Below, piece after piece: positions 34,304 to 41,393 of a stretch of DNA of 64,000 nt; positions within the stretch are counted from its first letter, which is position 1, and the number at the start of each line of letters is the position of its first letter. Source of the stretch: Pseudomonas pergaminensis (GTDB lineage: Bacteria > Pseudomonadota > Gammaproteobacteria > Pseudomonadales > Pseudomonadaceae); NCBI RefSeq assembly GCF_024112395.2, contig NZ_CP078013.2, positions 3,596,001 to 3,660,000 of the forward strand, in the 5' to 3' direction. The notes under the pieces were generated by a model. That model searched no databases and had not been told where the DNA came from. It saw nothing but the letters and a program-made list of their open reading frames with translations. Position numbers and translations under genes: made by a program.

Positions 34304-34885
34304 GAAAATCAGCGATTTGCTGCCACATCGCGCCAGGGTTGGAATACATCGGGAAGTGCCCGCACTCGTCAATCGGCGCCAGCCGCACGCCGTGGGCCTG
34401 GATGTGCGGCAGGTAGGACAGCCCGGCGTTCTGCTCGCCGTACATGAACAGCTTCGGGCAGGGCAGCCCGAGGAACTTGCCCATCAGGTCGGCGTTATCG
34501 GAAAGCTCCACCATCGACTGGAAGATTCCGCGCACGGCGCCCGCCCGTACCTTATGGCGCAGGTTCGCCGAATACAGCGCGCTGGCCAAGCTCGACAGGC
34601 TGATGCGCGTACGCGCGGCCAAAGCATGGTGGCTGGGCAACGCCACCATCAAACGGTCTTCCCGCAACGGCAGCGACTGAACCGTCGGGCCCAGGTCGCC
34701 GTCCAGGCGGGCAAAGGCCAGGTCGATATTCCCTGCTTCCAGCGCCGGCAGCGCTTCCACGCTGTCGATCTCGCGCACCGCGGGCAGTATCGCCGCGCCG
34801 CGAACGCTCGAACAGCGTGACCTCGAGCGCCTGCTCCAGCACCTGGATCTGCTCGCTCAACGGCGGCTGCGACACCCCCAGGTAC
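34293..34885 (-). pseudogene. Chimeric remnant of a LysR regulator and an alpha/beta hydrolase
   Basis: On the minus strand the sequence starts with a truncated LysR helix-turn-helix (VSQPPLSEQIQVLEQALEVTLFERS) lacking its first ~25 residues, then shifts frame. A new frame gives a LysR ligand-domain piece (LPALEAGNIDLAFARLDGDL, then LPLREDRLMVALPSHHALA). Near 34600 this fuses directly to the C-terminal end of an alpha/beta hydrolase (KLFMYGEQNAGLSYLPHI, DECGHFPMYSNP with the catalytic His). An internal deletion has joined two genes. The 161-residue open frame is unlikely to be functional. Confidence 0.7.
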
Positions 34886-34902
34886 TATCCCCCCACGCTA
34901 AC

Positions 34903-35323
34903 CACGATGCGAAGCGAGCCGCTCTTGCTCTTGCTCTTGCTCTTGCTCTTGCTCTTGATCTTGATCTTAGGCGCCCCGTCAAACACGCTGGCCGGAATTC
35001 GACAGGGATTTGGGGGGTAAACCGGCAGGGATGCCGGTTTAGCCGCCCCGCGCCATGGATGGCGCGTGGCGGCGGCCCCCCAAATACCTGTCGGATTACG
35101 GGCACACCGAGCCTAGGCGAGGTGCCGAGTGTTGGGGCAAGAGCCTTTTGCTTACTTTTGGGCTTTTCAAAAGTGAGCCGCCGTAAGGGCGGAACCCATA
35201 GCAGCCGTTACCTAAATAACGGATATGTACCCGATCAGATCCAACATCCAGGTCGGCTGTCAGGCCGCCTTCGCGAGCAAGCCCGCTCCCACATTTGGAT
35301 CGCGGGGCAACAGTCAGAGCGTG
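34903..35323. repeat. Structured interspersed element, copy 1
   Basis: About 420 bp, nearly identical to 55160-55590. In order: a CTTGCT/CTTGAT hexanucleotide tract (34920-34970); an 18-bp arm CGACAGGGATTTGGGGGG (35000-35017) whose complement is at 35076-35093; nested between them the hairpins TAAACCGGCA/TGCCGGTTTA and CGCGCCAT/ATGGCGCG; then a GGCAC/GTGCC hairpin around GCCTAGGC, GCTTACTTTTG/CAAAAGTGAGC (35150-35178) and CCGCC/GGCGG (35179-35193). It ends in a REP-like unit. Open frames through it differ by amino-acid-changing substitutions between copies and are not believed to be genes. I do not know a name for the family. Confidence 0.75.
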
Positions 35324-35660
35324 GTCGGCTGTTAGGCCGTCTTCGCAGGCAAGCCAGCTCCCACAGTTTTGAATCGCGGGGCAACAGTCAGAGCGTGGTC
35401 GGCTGTTAGGCCGTCTTCGCGGGCAAGCCAGCTCCCACAGTTTTGGATCGCGGGGCAACAGTCAGAGCGTGGTCGGCTGTTAGGTCGCCATCGCTGGCAA
35501 GCCAGCTCCTACAGTTAGATCGCGGGGTGATAGTTAGATTGTGGTCGGCTGTCAGGCCGTCTTCGCAGGCGAGCCAGCTCCCACATTTAGATCTCGGGGT
35601 GACAGTTAGATTGTGGTCGGCTGTCAGGCCGCCATCGCAGGCAAGCCAGCGCCTACAGAG
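35252..35660. repeat. Tandem array of about 5.5 REP-containing units
   Basis: The sequence GTCGGCTGTYAGG recurs at 35252, 35324, 35398, 35472, 35544 and 35616, giving a period of 72-74 bp. Each unit carries a REP-type core (TTCGCAGGCAAGCCAGCTCC or variants). The last unit runs into the 3' end of the nucleotidyltransferase gene. There are no unique spacers, so this is not a CRISPR array. Confidence 0.85.
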
Positions 35661-36432
35661 GAACGGCCATATGACTTCGCTGTAAAACCATCCACCCCAG
35701 AAACGCTTGAAGCCGGGCCAAGAACCTCTCACCGTCAGCACCCGGGTTTCGAGCCTCAAACAGAAAAAACGCCACCTGCGTCACCCGCATCGGATACCTC
35801 TGCACGAACAGCGCAACATACTCCTCCAATGTCTGCGGCCAAGTCGCGCCCTCTACCCCGCACACTATCTGCGTCGCCCTGATCAGCTTGCGTGACGCTT
35901 CGCGCTGCAGGCGAAGCCGCTCGTGTTCGGTGTCGGCACGCGCAATGCGGCTGAGGTAAGCGCTCAGCACCGCTTCAAAGTCACCATTCACAGCCAAGGC
36001 GATGTCCAGTGATGGCCGAAATCGCTCGAACTGCACCGCCAGATCATTGCCCCATACGCACCGGCAATGGTGCTTGAGCCAGAACCCCCAACGATGTTTA
36101 TTCTCAACAGCCAGTACCTGCGCGCGGCTGCCGATATCGAAATCGACCTTGGTGACTGACGGGTGCCGCAGCGCCAGGTCGCACCGAATCCGTTCCAACC
36201 GCTCCAGGCTCGCAGCGGTAGGCGGCTCGCTCAGCACCAACGTGAGATCAAGATCGGATACACCCGGCAGCGCATCGCCGCGTGCAACACTGCCATAGAC
36301 ATAAATGCCGTCAACCCCCAAGCCTGGCTGCGAGAGCAGGCCGCAGGCATCCTCAAGCAAAGGCTGAAACTCACGCTGCACGGGGGCTGAGGATAAAACC
36401 CTCGGCGTCCACACCCATGGGTTGCGATGCAC
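35653..36432 (-). CDS. Nucleotidyltransferase-domain protein
   Basis: 259 residues starting at a GTG one base after the stop of the upstream kinase-like gene, so probably coupled. The motif GIYVYGSVARGDALPGVSDLDLTLVLSE (about 43-70) is the GSxxRGxxxxxSDxD signature of the pol-beta nucleotidyltransferase superfamily, with the metal-binding Asp pair. The C-terminal half is helical and similar to aminoglycoside-nucleotidyltransferase-like proteins. The final residues (LQRSHMAVPL) are encoded by the last REP unit, suggesting the original C-terminus was altered by repeat insertion. Confidence 0.7.
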   Translation of the reverse strand: MHRNPWVWTPRVLSSAPVQREFQPLLEDACGLLSQPGLGVDGIYVYGSVARGDALPGVSDLDLTLVLSEPPTAASLERLERIRCDLALRHPSVTKVDFDIGSRAQVLAVENKHRWGFWLKHHCRCVWGNDLAVQFERFRPSLDIALAVNGDFEAVLSAYLSRIARADTEHERLRLQREASRKLIRATQIVCGVEGATWPQTLEEYVALFVQRYPMRVTQVAFFLFEARNPGADGERFLARLQAFLGWMVLQRSHMAVPL

Positions 36433-36912
36433 TCATGGGCGATGCCTCTCGATCACCAGGCCTTCTGCCTCAGTCGGCACGCAGAAATGGCGGGTAATCA
36501 GATCGAACTCGGCATCAGTGGCGGCGAAGTCATGCTCACCCTGGGCATTGCGCGCGTGCAGCCGGGCCCGGCAGGTGGCGTCGTCCAGTTCAAGGTAATG
36601 CAGGCAGTGCCGGACCTTGGCGACCTGTGCCAAGCCCAGCAGCCATTCGCGGTTAGCCAAGGTGTTGGCAGGGAAATCCAGCACCACGTTGGCACCCGAC
36701 TGCAGCACATTGATCACCAATGGGCCCAGTACGCCGCGTATTCGCTGGGCACAACGGATGTAGTCGGCAATGGAGCGGATTTCACCGGGGTAAAGCGTGG
36801 CAAGCCAGTGGTCTTCGCTGAGCACAATGGCCGCGTGCTCGGTGGCCAGGGTCTTGGCGAGCGTGGACTTGCCGGAGGCGATCTTGCCGCAGAGCAAATG
36901 CAGGGTTGGCAT
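36433..36912 (-). CDS. P-loop ATPase / small-molecule kinase-like protein
   Basis: 159 residues from the ATG at 36912 (AAGGA upstream). The Walker A motif LLCGKIASGKSTLAK is intact with Lys15. The later VLSEDHWLATLYPGEI and ANVVLDFPANTLANREWL correspond to the Asp-containing base region of zeta-toxin/chloramphenicol-phosphotransferase-like kinases. The C-terminal FDLITRHFCVPTEAEGL is common in this group. The substrate is unknown. It overlaps neither neighbour, but the nucleotidyltransferase starts directly after it. Confidence 0.75.
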   Translation of the reverse strand: MPTLHLLCGKIASGKSTLAKTLATEHAAIVLSEDHWLATLYPGEIRSIADYIRCAQRIRGVLGPLVINVLQSGANVVLDFPANTLANREWLLGLAQVAKVRHCLHYLELDDATCRARLHARNAQGEHDFAATDAEFDLITRHFCVPTEAEGLVIERHRP

Positions 36913-36960
36913 GGCAAGGTTCCTTATGTGAGGCCAGCCAGCATGCACGCTGGGGGTTGA

Positions 36961-37989
36961 TCACACAACGCGCCGCTGCCAGTGCGCGTAGAACGCGAGG
37001 GCCGCGACGTTCTTGTCCTTGGCTTCGAGCATGATGTCGAAGCGGTCGAGAAACTGCAGCGCGTAATCGTTGGTCCAGCGGTTCCACATTTGCGCGCTGT
37101 GGGCGTAGAGGTCGCGCTTGGACACCACCTGCAACAGCGCGTCCATTTCCAGCTTGTGCTCGGCGTCGAACCCCAGCTCCTGCAGGCTCTCCTGGGGTTG
37201 GGAGTAGTGCATGGTCGGGCGAACGCCGCGCCAGCTTTCGATCACACGGGCGACCCGTTCCGAGTGGGGGTCGATGTAGTCGTTTTCATTGATCCAGCAG
37301 TGGTGGATGTCCAGCACCACTGGCGCCAGGTCCGCGACTTGCAGGCAGTGGTCCAGGCCGTAGGTCTTCTCGTCGTTCTCGAAGGTAATGCAGTTGCGCG
37401 CCACTTCCGACAGGCGCGCCCACACCGCGCGGGTACCCGCCACGCCAAGGCGACCGGCGATATGCACGTTGCACTTGAGGTCCTGGAAGCGTCGGCCGTA
37501 GCCCATCATGCGGATCATGTCGGCGTGGTATTCGAATTCGGCCAGGCTGTTTTCCACCACGCCAGGGTTCTCCGAACCCAGCACACAGTACTGGCCGGGG
37601 TGGAACGACAGGCGGATATCCGCAGCGCGCGCCAAGTCACCGATCGCGGCAAACCCCTCGATCAACTGATGCTCGATGGCCGGGTCCTTGTACACCGCGG
37701 CAATTTTCGGGTGGCTGTAGAACGGCAACAGATCGCTGCTCAGGCGCAGCATGCGCAAGGTTGGCGGCAATTCGGCGACATACGCCAACAGGCGCAATTG
37801 GGCCGCCAGGTTGTGGGTGACCACTTCCACCAATTTGTCGCGGGCCACTTGGGGCGTGACACTGTCCATCCAGCGCAACGTGGTGGTGCGCGGGTTGAAG
37901 GGGCCTTCGATCGGCTTCAAGGCGCTGGCCGACAGCAGGCGTTCGGGGTGCTTGTACTGGCACGCGAAGCCGATTCGAGGGTGGGTCAT
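36961..37989 (-). CDS. uvsE: UV damage endonuclease UvsE/UVDE
   Basis: 342 residues. The TIM-barrel endonuclease has the UVDE motifs in order: RIGFACQ at the start, RLSSDLLPF, LSFHPGQYCVLGSE, FENDEKTYGLDHCL, VVLDIHHCWIN and MHYSQPQE. The His, Glu and Asp residues of these blocks coordinate the metal cluster. The enzyme nicks DNA 5' to UV photoproducts, an alternative start of excision repair. The tail after residue 290 (LYAHSAQMWNRWTNDYALQFLDRFDIMLEAKDKNVAAL) carries the final family Glu. Confidence 0.88.
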   Translation of the reverse strand: MTHPRIGFACQYKHPERLLSASALKPIEGPFNPRTTTLRWMDSVTPQVARDKLVEVVTHNLAAQLRLLAYVAELPPTLRMLRLSSDLLPFYSHPKIAAVYKDPAIEHQLIEGFAAIGDLARAADIRLSFHPGQYCVLGSENPGVVENSLAEFEYHADMIRMMGYGRRFQDLKCNVHIAGRLGVAGTRAVWARLSEVARNCITFENDEKTYGLDHCLQVADLAPVVLDIHHCWINENDYIDPHSERVARVIESWRGVRPTMHYSQPQESLQELGFDAEHKLEMDALLQVVSKRDLYAHSAQMWNRWTNDYALQFLDRFDIMLEAKDKNVAALAFYAHWQRRVV

Positions 37990-38142
37990 GGAGAGGCCTG
38001 GAGGTGAACAATCGTGGGAATTATAAGAGCTTAGGTGGGTAACACCGCCAGGGGTTCACTCTGGAAAATAAGTTGAATCCTGGTTTTCGCAGGCAGTCAC
38101 CTATAAGGACAACAGCGAGACGACAACGCAACGGAGGTGGCT

Positions 38143-38247
38143 ATGAACCTTGCAATGACACTCTTCAGCCTGTTTGCCGGATGGATGGCGATTGTGTTTT
38201 CAATGATGTGGGGCGTACTGCGGGTAGTACGCTGGCACCATGATTAG
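38143..38247 (+). CDS. 34-residue membrane peptide, hypothetical
   Basis: A strong ribosome binding site (ACGGAGG) lies six bases upstream of the ATG. The peptide MNLAMTLFSLFAGWMAIVFS followed by MMWGVLRVVRWHHD has one hydrophobic helix and a basic end, consistent with a small inner-membrane protein. Its last eight bases overlap the start of the next gene, suggesting translational coupling. No family is known to me; the case rests on the ribosome binding site and overlap. Confidence 0.5.
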   Translation: MNLAMTLFSLFAGWMAIVFSMMWGVLRVVRWHHD

Positions 38248-38563
38248 CACGCCGGATGGGCGCTACTTTGTGGTCAAGGGCCAACTCTGGCGCTGCACCA
38301 ACCCGGCGCTGGACGAAGACACCCGCCAGCGCCTGGTCAATGCATTGATGGACGCGCGCCGTGCCGTCAAGGCGGCCAAGGCCTCGGGTGACCCGCAACA
38401 ACTGAGGGTGGCGCGACACCAGGTGCACGGTGCCAAGGTCGACCTTGGCGAAAGCGGCCCCGTCTGGTGGAGCGATGGCAGCCCGGACTTCAATCGCTGT
38501 CAGGTTGCCAATACGCCTTATGCCGAATGGTTTGAAAAACATCTGGACATGAAACCCCAGTGA
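38240..38563 (+). CDS. Conserved hypothetical protein, 107 residues
   Basis: The ATG at 38240 overlaps the 34-residue ORF before it. The protein (TPDGRYFVVKGQLWRCTNPALDEDTRQRLVNALMDARRAV, then KVDLGESGPVWWSDGSPDFNR) resembles small proteins widespread in proteobacteria, always of this length and with the GPVWW-DGxPDxNR ending. No function is known. It is soluble and without obvious catalytic residues. Confidence 0.75.
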   Translation: MISTPDGRYFVVKGQLWRCTNPALDEDTRQRLVNALMDARRAVKAAKASGDPQQLRVARHQVHGAKVDLGESGPVWWSDGSPDFNRCQVANTPYAEWFEKHLDMKPQ

Positions 38564-38650
38564 ACTTTCCCGCGAACGCCACGCTCCTTTCCTATGCGAA
38601 GTCATTGCGCCCTGAATCCAGGAGCGCTGAACGATAAGGAGCCGCCCCCC

Positions 38651-39076
38651 ATGACTACCCTCCCCGCCTACTACGCAACACGGCCAGGCCCGCTGCATGC
38701 ACTCTTGCTGGCTGGCAGCGTACCGTTGTTTCTGGGTGCCCTGCTCAGCGACGTTGCCTACGGCCAGACCTACCAGATTCAATGGGCCAATTTCGCTTCC
38801 TGGTTGATTGCCGGCGCCTTGGTGTTCAGTGGGTTCGCGCTGTTGTTCGCGCTGGTCAACCTGCTTCGTGCGCGGCGCAAATCCGGGCGACCGGCCGCTT
38901 ACTTCCTGTTGCTGCTGGCGGCCTGGGTACTGGGTTTGGTCAATGCTTTCCAGCATGCCAAGGATGCATACGCCATGATGCCCGCCGGCCTGGTGCTGTC
39001 GGTGATCGTTACGCTGCTGGCACTGGTGGCTGCGTGGATCGGCCTGTCTGACCTGCGTTCGGGAGATGCCAAATGA
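38651..39076 (+). CDS. DUF2231-like inner-membrane protein
   Basis: 141 residues from the ATG at 38651, with AAGGAG nine bases upstream. Four hydrophobic helices (about 17-35, 48-70, 82-100, 112-132) are separated by short loops, with ARRKSGRPA on the cytoplasmic side. The arrangement resembles DUF2231 membrane proteins. Its stop overlaps the start of the sorbosone dehydrogenase-like gene by four bases, so the pair is an operon, possibly a membrane partner for electron transfer. Confidence 0.7.
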   Translation: MTTLPAYYATRPGPLHALLLAGSVPLFLGALLSDVAYGQTYQIQWANFASWLIAGALVFSGFALLFALVNLLRARRKSGRPAAYFLLLLAAWVLGLVNAFQHAKDAYAMMPAGLVLSVIVTLLALVAAWIGLSDLRSGDAK

Positions 39077-40365
39077 AAACGTCCAGCACCCTGACCCTGT
39101 TGAGCGCCGCCCTGTTGCTGACCGCCTGCGGTGGCGAAGGCGACAAGACCCAGGCCCGCGGCCCTGACCCCAAACTGCCGGAGCAGCAAAGCAGCCTGCT
39201 GCCGAGCATGAAGATTGCCGAACCAGTGCCGTGGGGCGAGCAAAAACCCAAGGTCCCGGAAGGCTACAGCGTGACCGCTATCGCCACCGACCTGGCCATA
39301 CCGCGCCAGACCCTGGTGCTGCCCAACGGCGACATCCTCGTCGCTGAAGGCCGTGGCGGCAGTGCGGCCAAGCTCAAGCCCAAGGACGTGATCGCCAGCC
39401 TGATCAAGGCCGAAGGCAACACCAAGGTCAAGGGTGGCAACCGCCTGACCTTGCTGCGTGACGCCGATGGCGACGGCACCTACGAACTCAAGACGGTGTT
39501 TGCCGACAACCTCAACGCGCCGTACGGCCTGGCGTTTGCCAACGGCAAGCTCTACGTGGCCAATCAGGATGCGCTGGTGAGCTTCGACTACGCCGACGGC
39601 CAGACCAAGGCCAGCGGCCCGCCGAGCAAAGTCACCGACCTGCCGGCGCAAATCAACCATCACTGGACCAAATCCCTGGCCGTAAGCGCTGACGGCAGCC
39701 AGCTCTACGTGGGCATCGGCTCCAACAGCAACGTCACTGAACGCGGCATGGAAGTGGAGATCGACCGCGCGATGGTCTGGCAGATCGACGCCACCACCGG
39801 CGCGCACAAGCCTTACGCCACCGGCCTGCGCAACCCGACGGCACTGACCATCCAGCCGGACACCGGACAACTGTGGACGGTGGTCAACGAACGCGACGAA
39901 CTGGGCCCGGACCTGGTACCGGACTACCTCACCTCGGTGCGTGAAGGTGCCTTCTATGGCTGGCCCTACAGCTATTGGGGCCAGAACGTCGACCCGCGTG
40001 CACAGCCGCAGAACCCGGCCAAGGTCGCCGCCGCGATCAAGCCGGATTACAGCCTGGGTTCCCACGTGGCGGCACTCGGCGTGGACTTTTCCATCCCGCA
40101 AATGGGCGAGAAGTTTGCCGATGGTGTGTTTGTCGGCGAGCACGGCAGTTGGAACCGTGACAACCCGGTGGGCTACAAGGTGATCTTCGTGCCCTTCAGC
40201 AATGGCAAGCCGTCCGGTGAGCCTATCGACTTCGCCACCGGCTTTCGCGGTGACGATGGCAAGACCCGTGGGCGCCCCGTGGGGGTGACGGTGGACCCCA
40301 AAGGCGCACTGATCATTGCTGATGACCTGGCCAATACCGTCTGGCGGGTGACGCGCAACCGCTAA
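39073..40365 (+). CDS. Sorbosone/glucose dehydrogenase-like lipoprotein
   Basis: 430 residues. The signal MKTSSTLTLLSAALLLTAC ends in lipobox LTAC, so the mature protein is lipid-anchored in the periplasm. The body is the six-bladed propeller of the L-sorbosone / PQQ-dependent sugar dehydrogenase family: LPNGDILVAEGRGG, APYGLAFANGKLYVAN, GLRNPTALTIQPDTGQLWTVVNERDELG, GVFVGEHGSWNR and GRPVGVTVDPKGALIIADD. It may oxidise a sugar or aldehyde, with electrons passed on through the membrane protein encoded just upstream. Confidence 0.8.
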   Translation: MKTSSTLTLLSAALLLTACGGEGDKTQARGPDPKLPEQQSSLLPSMKIAEPVPWGEQKPKVPEGYSVTAIATDLAIPRQTLVLPNGDILVAEGRGGSAAKLKPKDVIASLIKAEGNTKVKGGNRLTLLRDADGDGTYELKTVFADNLNAPYGLAFANGKLYVANQDALVSFDYADGQTKASGPPSKVTDLPAQINHHWTKSLAVSADGSQLYVGIGSNSNVTERGMEVEIDRAMVWQIDATTGAHKPYATGLRNPTALTIQPDTGQLWTVVNERDELGPDLVPDYLTSVREGAFYGWPYSYWGQNVDPRAQPQNPAKVAAAIKPDYSLGSHVAALGVDFSIPQMGEKFADGVFVGEHGSWNRDNPVGYKVIFVPFSNGKPSGEPIDFATGFRGDDGKTRGRPVGVTVDPKGALIIADDLANTVWRVTRNR

Positions 40366-40374
40366 GCAAACTGT

Positions 40375-40420
40375 TTGACATGGTTGCCTGAAGCAACAAT
40401 ATAATTGCTTCAGGCAACCA
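40375..40420 (+). promoter_or_regulatory. Promoter and long palindromic operator of the MarR-GNAT gene
   Basis: A -35 TTGACA (40375-40380) and a -10 TATAAT (40400-40405), 19 bp apart, are both consensus. A perfect 16-bp inverted repeat, TGGTTGCCTGAAGCAA (40381-40396) and its complement (40405-40420), fills the spacer and overlaps the -10. A protein bound there would block RNA polymerase, so autorepression by the MarR domain is likely. Confidence 0.8.
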
Positions 40421-40435
40421 TTCGAGCATTTCAGC

Positions 40436-41356
40436 ATGTCCACTCCCCTGCTTGTCGAACGCGCCGGCATCGTGCGCGGCTTCAATCGCTTCTACACCCA
40501 CCAGATCGGCGTGCTGCAGGAACACCTGCTGCAGAGCGACTATTCGCTCACCGAAATCCGCGTGATGTACGAATTGTCTACTCGTGGTGATCTCACCAGC
40601 GCCGACCTGTGCCAAATGCTCAGCCTCGACGCGGGTTACCTGAGCCGATTGACCAGTGGTTTCGAAAAGAAGGGCCTGATCCAGAAAGTCCGCTCCGCCA
40701 CCGACGCCCGCGCGGTGCAACTGCACCTCACCGACCACGGCCGCGACGTGCTGGCACCTCTGGAGCAGCAAACCCAGAACGAAGTCATCACCCTGCTCAA
40801 CAGCCTGCCCGAACCCCAGCAACGCCAGCTCACCGAAGCCATGAAGCGCATCCAGGCCCTGCTGCAAGGCACGGCGCCCAGCTATCTGCTACGCGATCCC
40901 CAACCCGGCGACATGGGCGTGGTGGTGCAACAACAGACCGCGTTGTATGCCCGTGAATATGGTTGGAACTGGGAGTTCGAAGCATTGGTAGCGGAGACGG
41001 TTGCCAAGTACCTGAGGGCGTTTGATCCAACCTGCGAGCGTTGCTGGATCGCGGAAAAGGACGGCGAAGTGGTGGGTTCGGTGTTCGTTATCCGCCACGG
41101 CGAAACCACAGCCCAACTGCGCATGCTCTACGTGGACGCCAGTGCGCGCGGCATGGGCATCGGCCAACGGCTGGTGGATGAGTGTGTGCGCTTTGCCCGG
41201 CAGGTCGGCTACCAACGCATGCAACTGTGGACGGTGGACATCCTCGGCGATGCGCGCAAGCTGTATCAGAAGGCCGGGTTCGCGTTGGTCGAGGAAGAAA
41301 CGATAGACAGCTTCGGCAAATCCCTGGTCAGCCAGACCTGGGCGCTCACGCTTTAA
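40436..41356 (+). CDS. Bifunctional MarR regulator / GNAT acetyltransferase
   Basis: 306 residues. Residues 1-145 are a MarR winged helix (YSLTEIRVMYELSTRGDLTSADLCQMLSLDAGYLSRLTSGFEKKGLIQKVRSATDARAVQLHLTDHGRDVL). Residues 150-306 are a GNAT domain with the acetyl-CoA loop LYVDASARGMGIGQRLVDECVRFARQVGYQRM and the C-terminal ARKLYQKAGFALVEEE. This fusion is common in proteobacteria. The acetyltransferase substrate is not known. The gene probably controls itself through the palindrome upstream. Confidence 0.9.
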   Translation: MSTPLLVERAGIVRGFNRFYTHQIGVLQEHLLQSDYSLTEIRVMYELSTRGDLTSADLCQMLSLDAGYLSRLTSGFEKKGLIQKVRSATDARAVQLHLTDHGRDVLAPLEQQTQNEVITLLNSLPEPQQRQLTEAMKRIQALLQGTAPSYLLRDPQPGDMGVVVQQQTALYAREYGWNWEFEALVAETVAKYLRAFDPTCERCWIAEKDGEVVGSVFVIRHGETTAQLRMLYVDASARGMGIGQRLVDECVRFARQVGYQRMQLWTVDILGDARKLYQKAGFALVEEETIDSFGKSLVSQTWALTL

Positions 41357-41362
41357 AGTGTT

Positions 41363-41383
41363 CCCGCGCCGTTGCGGCGCGGG
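41363..41383. terminator. Hairpin between convergent MarR-GNAT and MFS genes
   Basis: CCCGCGCCG-TTG-CGGCGCGGG is a perfect 9-bp stem with a 3-base loop, in the 37-bp gap between two converging stops. No T tract follows on either strand. Confidence 0.6.
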
Positions 41384-41393
41384 ACATAAGACC

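Noticed and set aside
34817..35020. Leucine-run frame over the hexanucleotide tract
   Set aside because: Low-complexity translation of a CTTGCT repeat with no ribosome binding site or family.
35059..35409. Open frame inside the element encoding a basic Gly-rich protein, with a counterpart at 55321-55572
   Set aside because: Similarity between the two frames follows from near-identical DNA. The changes alter amino acids and the hairpin pairs are better preserved than the protein, so a structural role is more likely than a gene.
35252..35660. Possible CRISPR array because of regular repeats
   Set aside because: The whole 72-74 bp unit repeats, without unique spacers between short repeats, and no cas gene is present. 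It is a tandem REP array.
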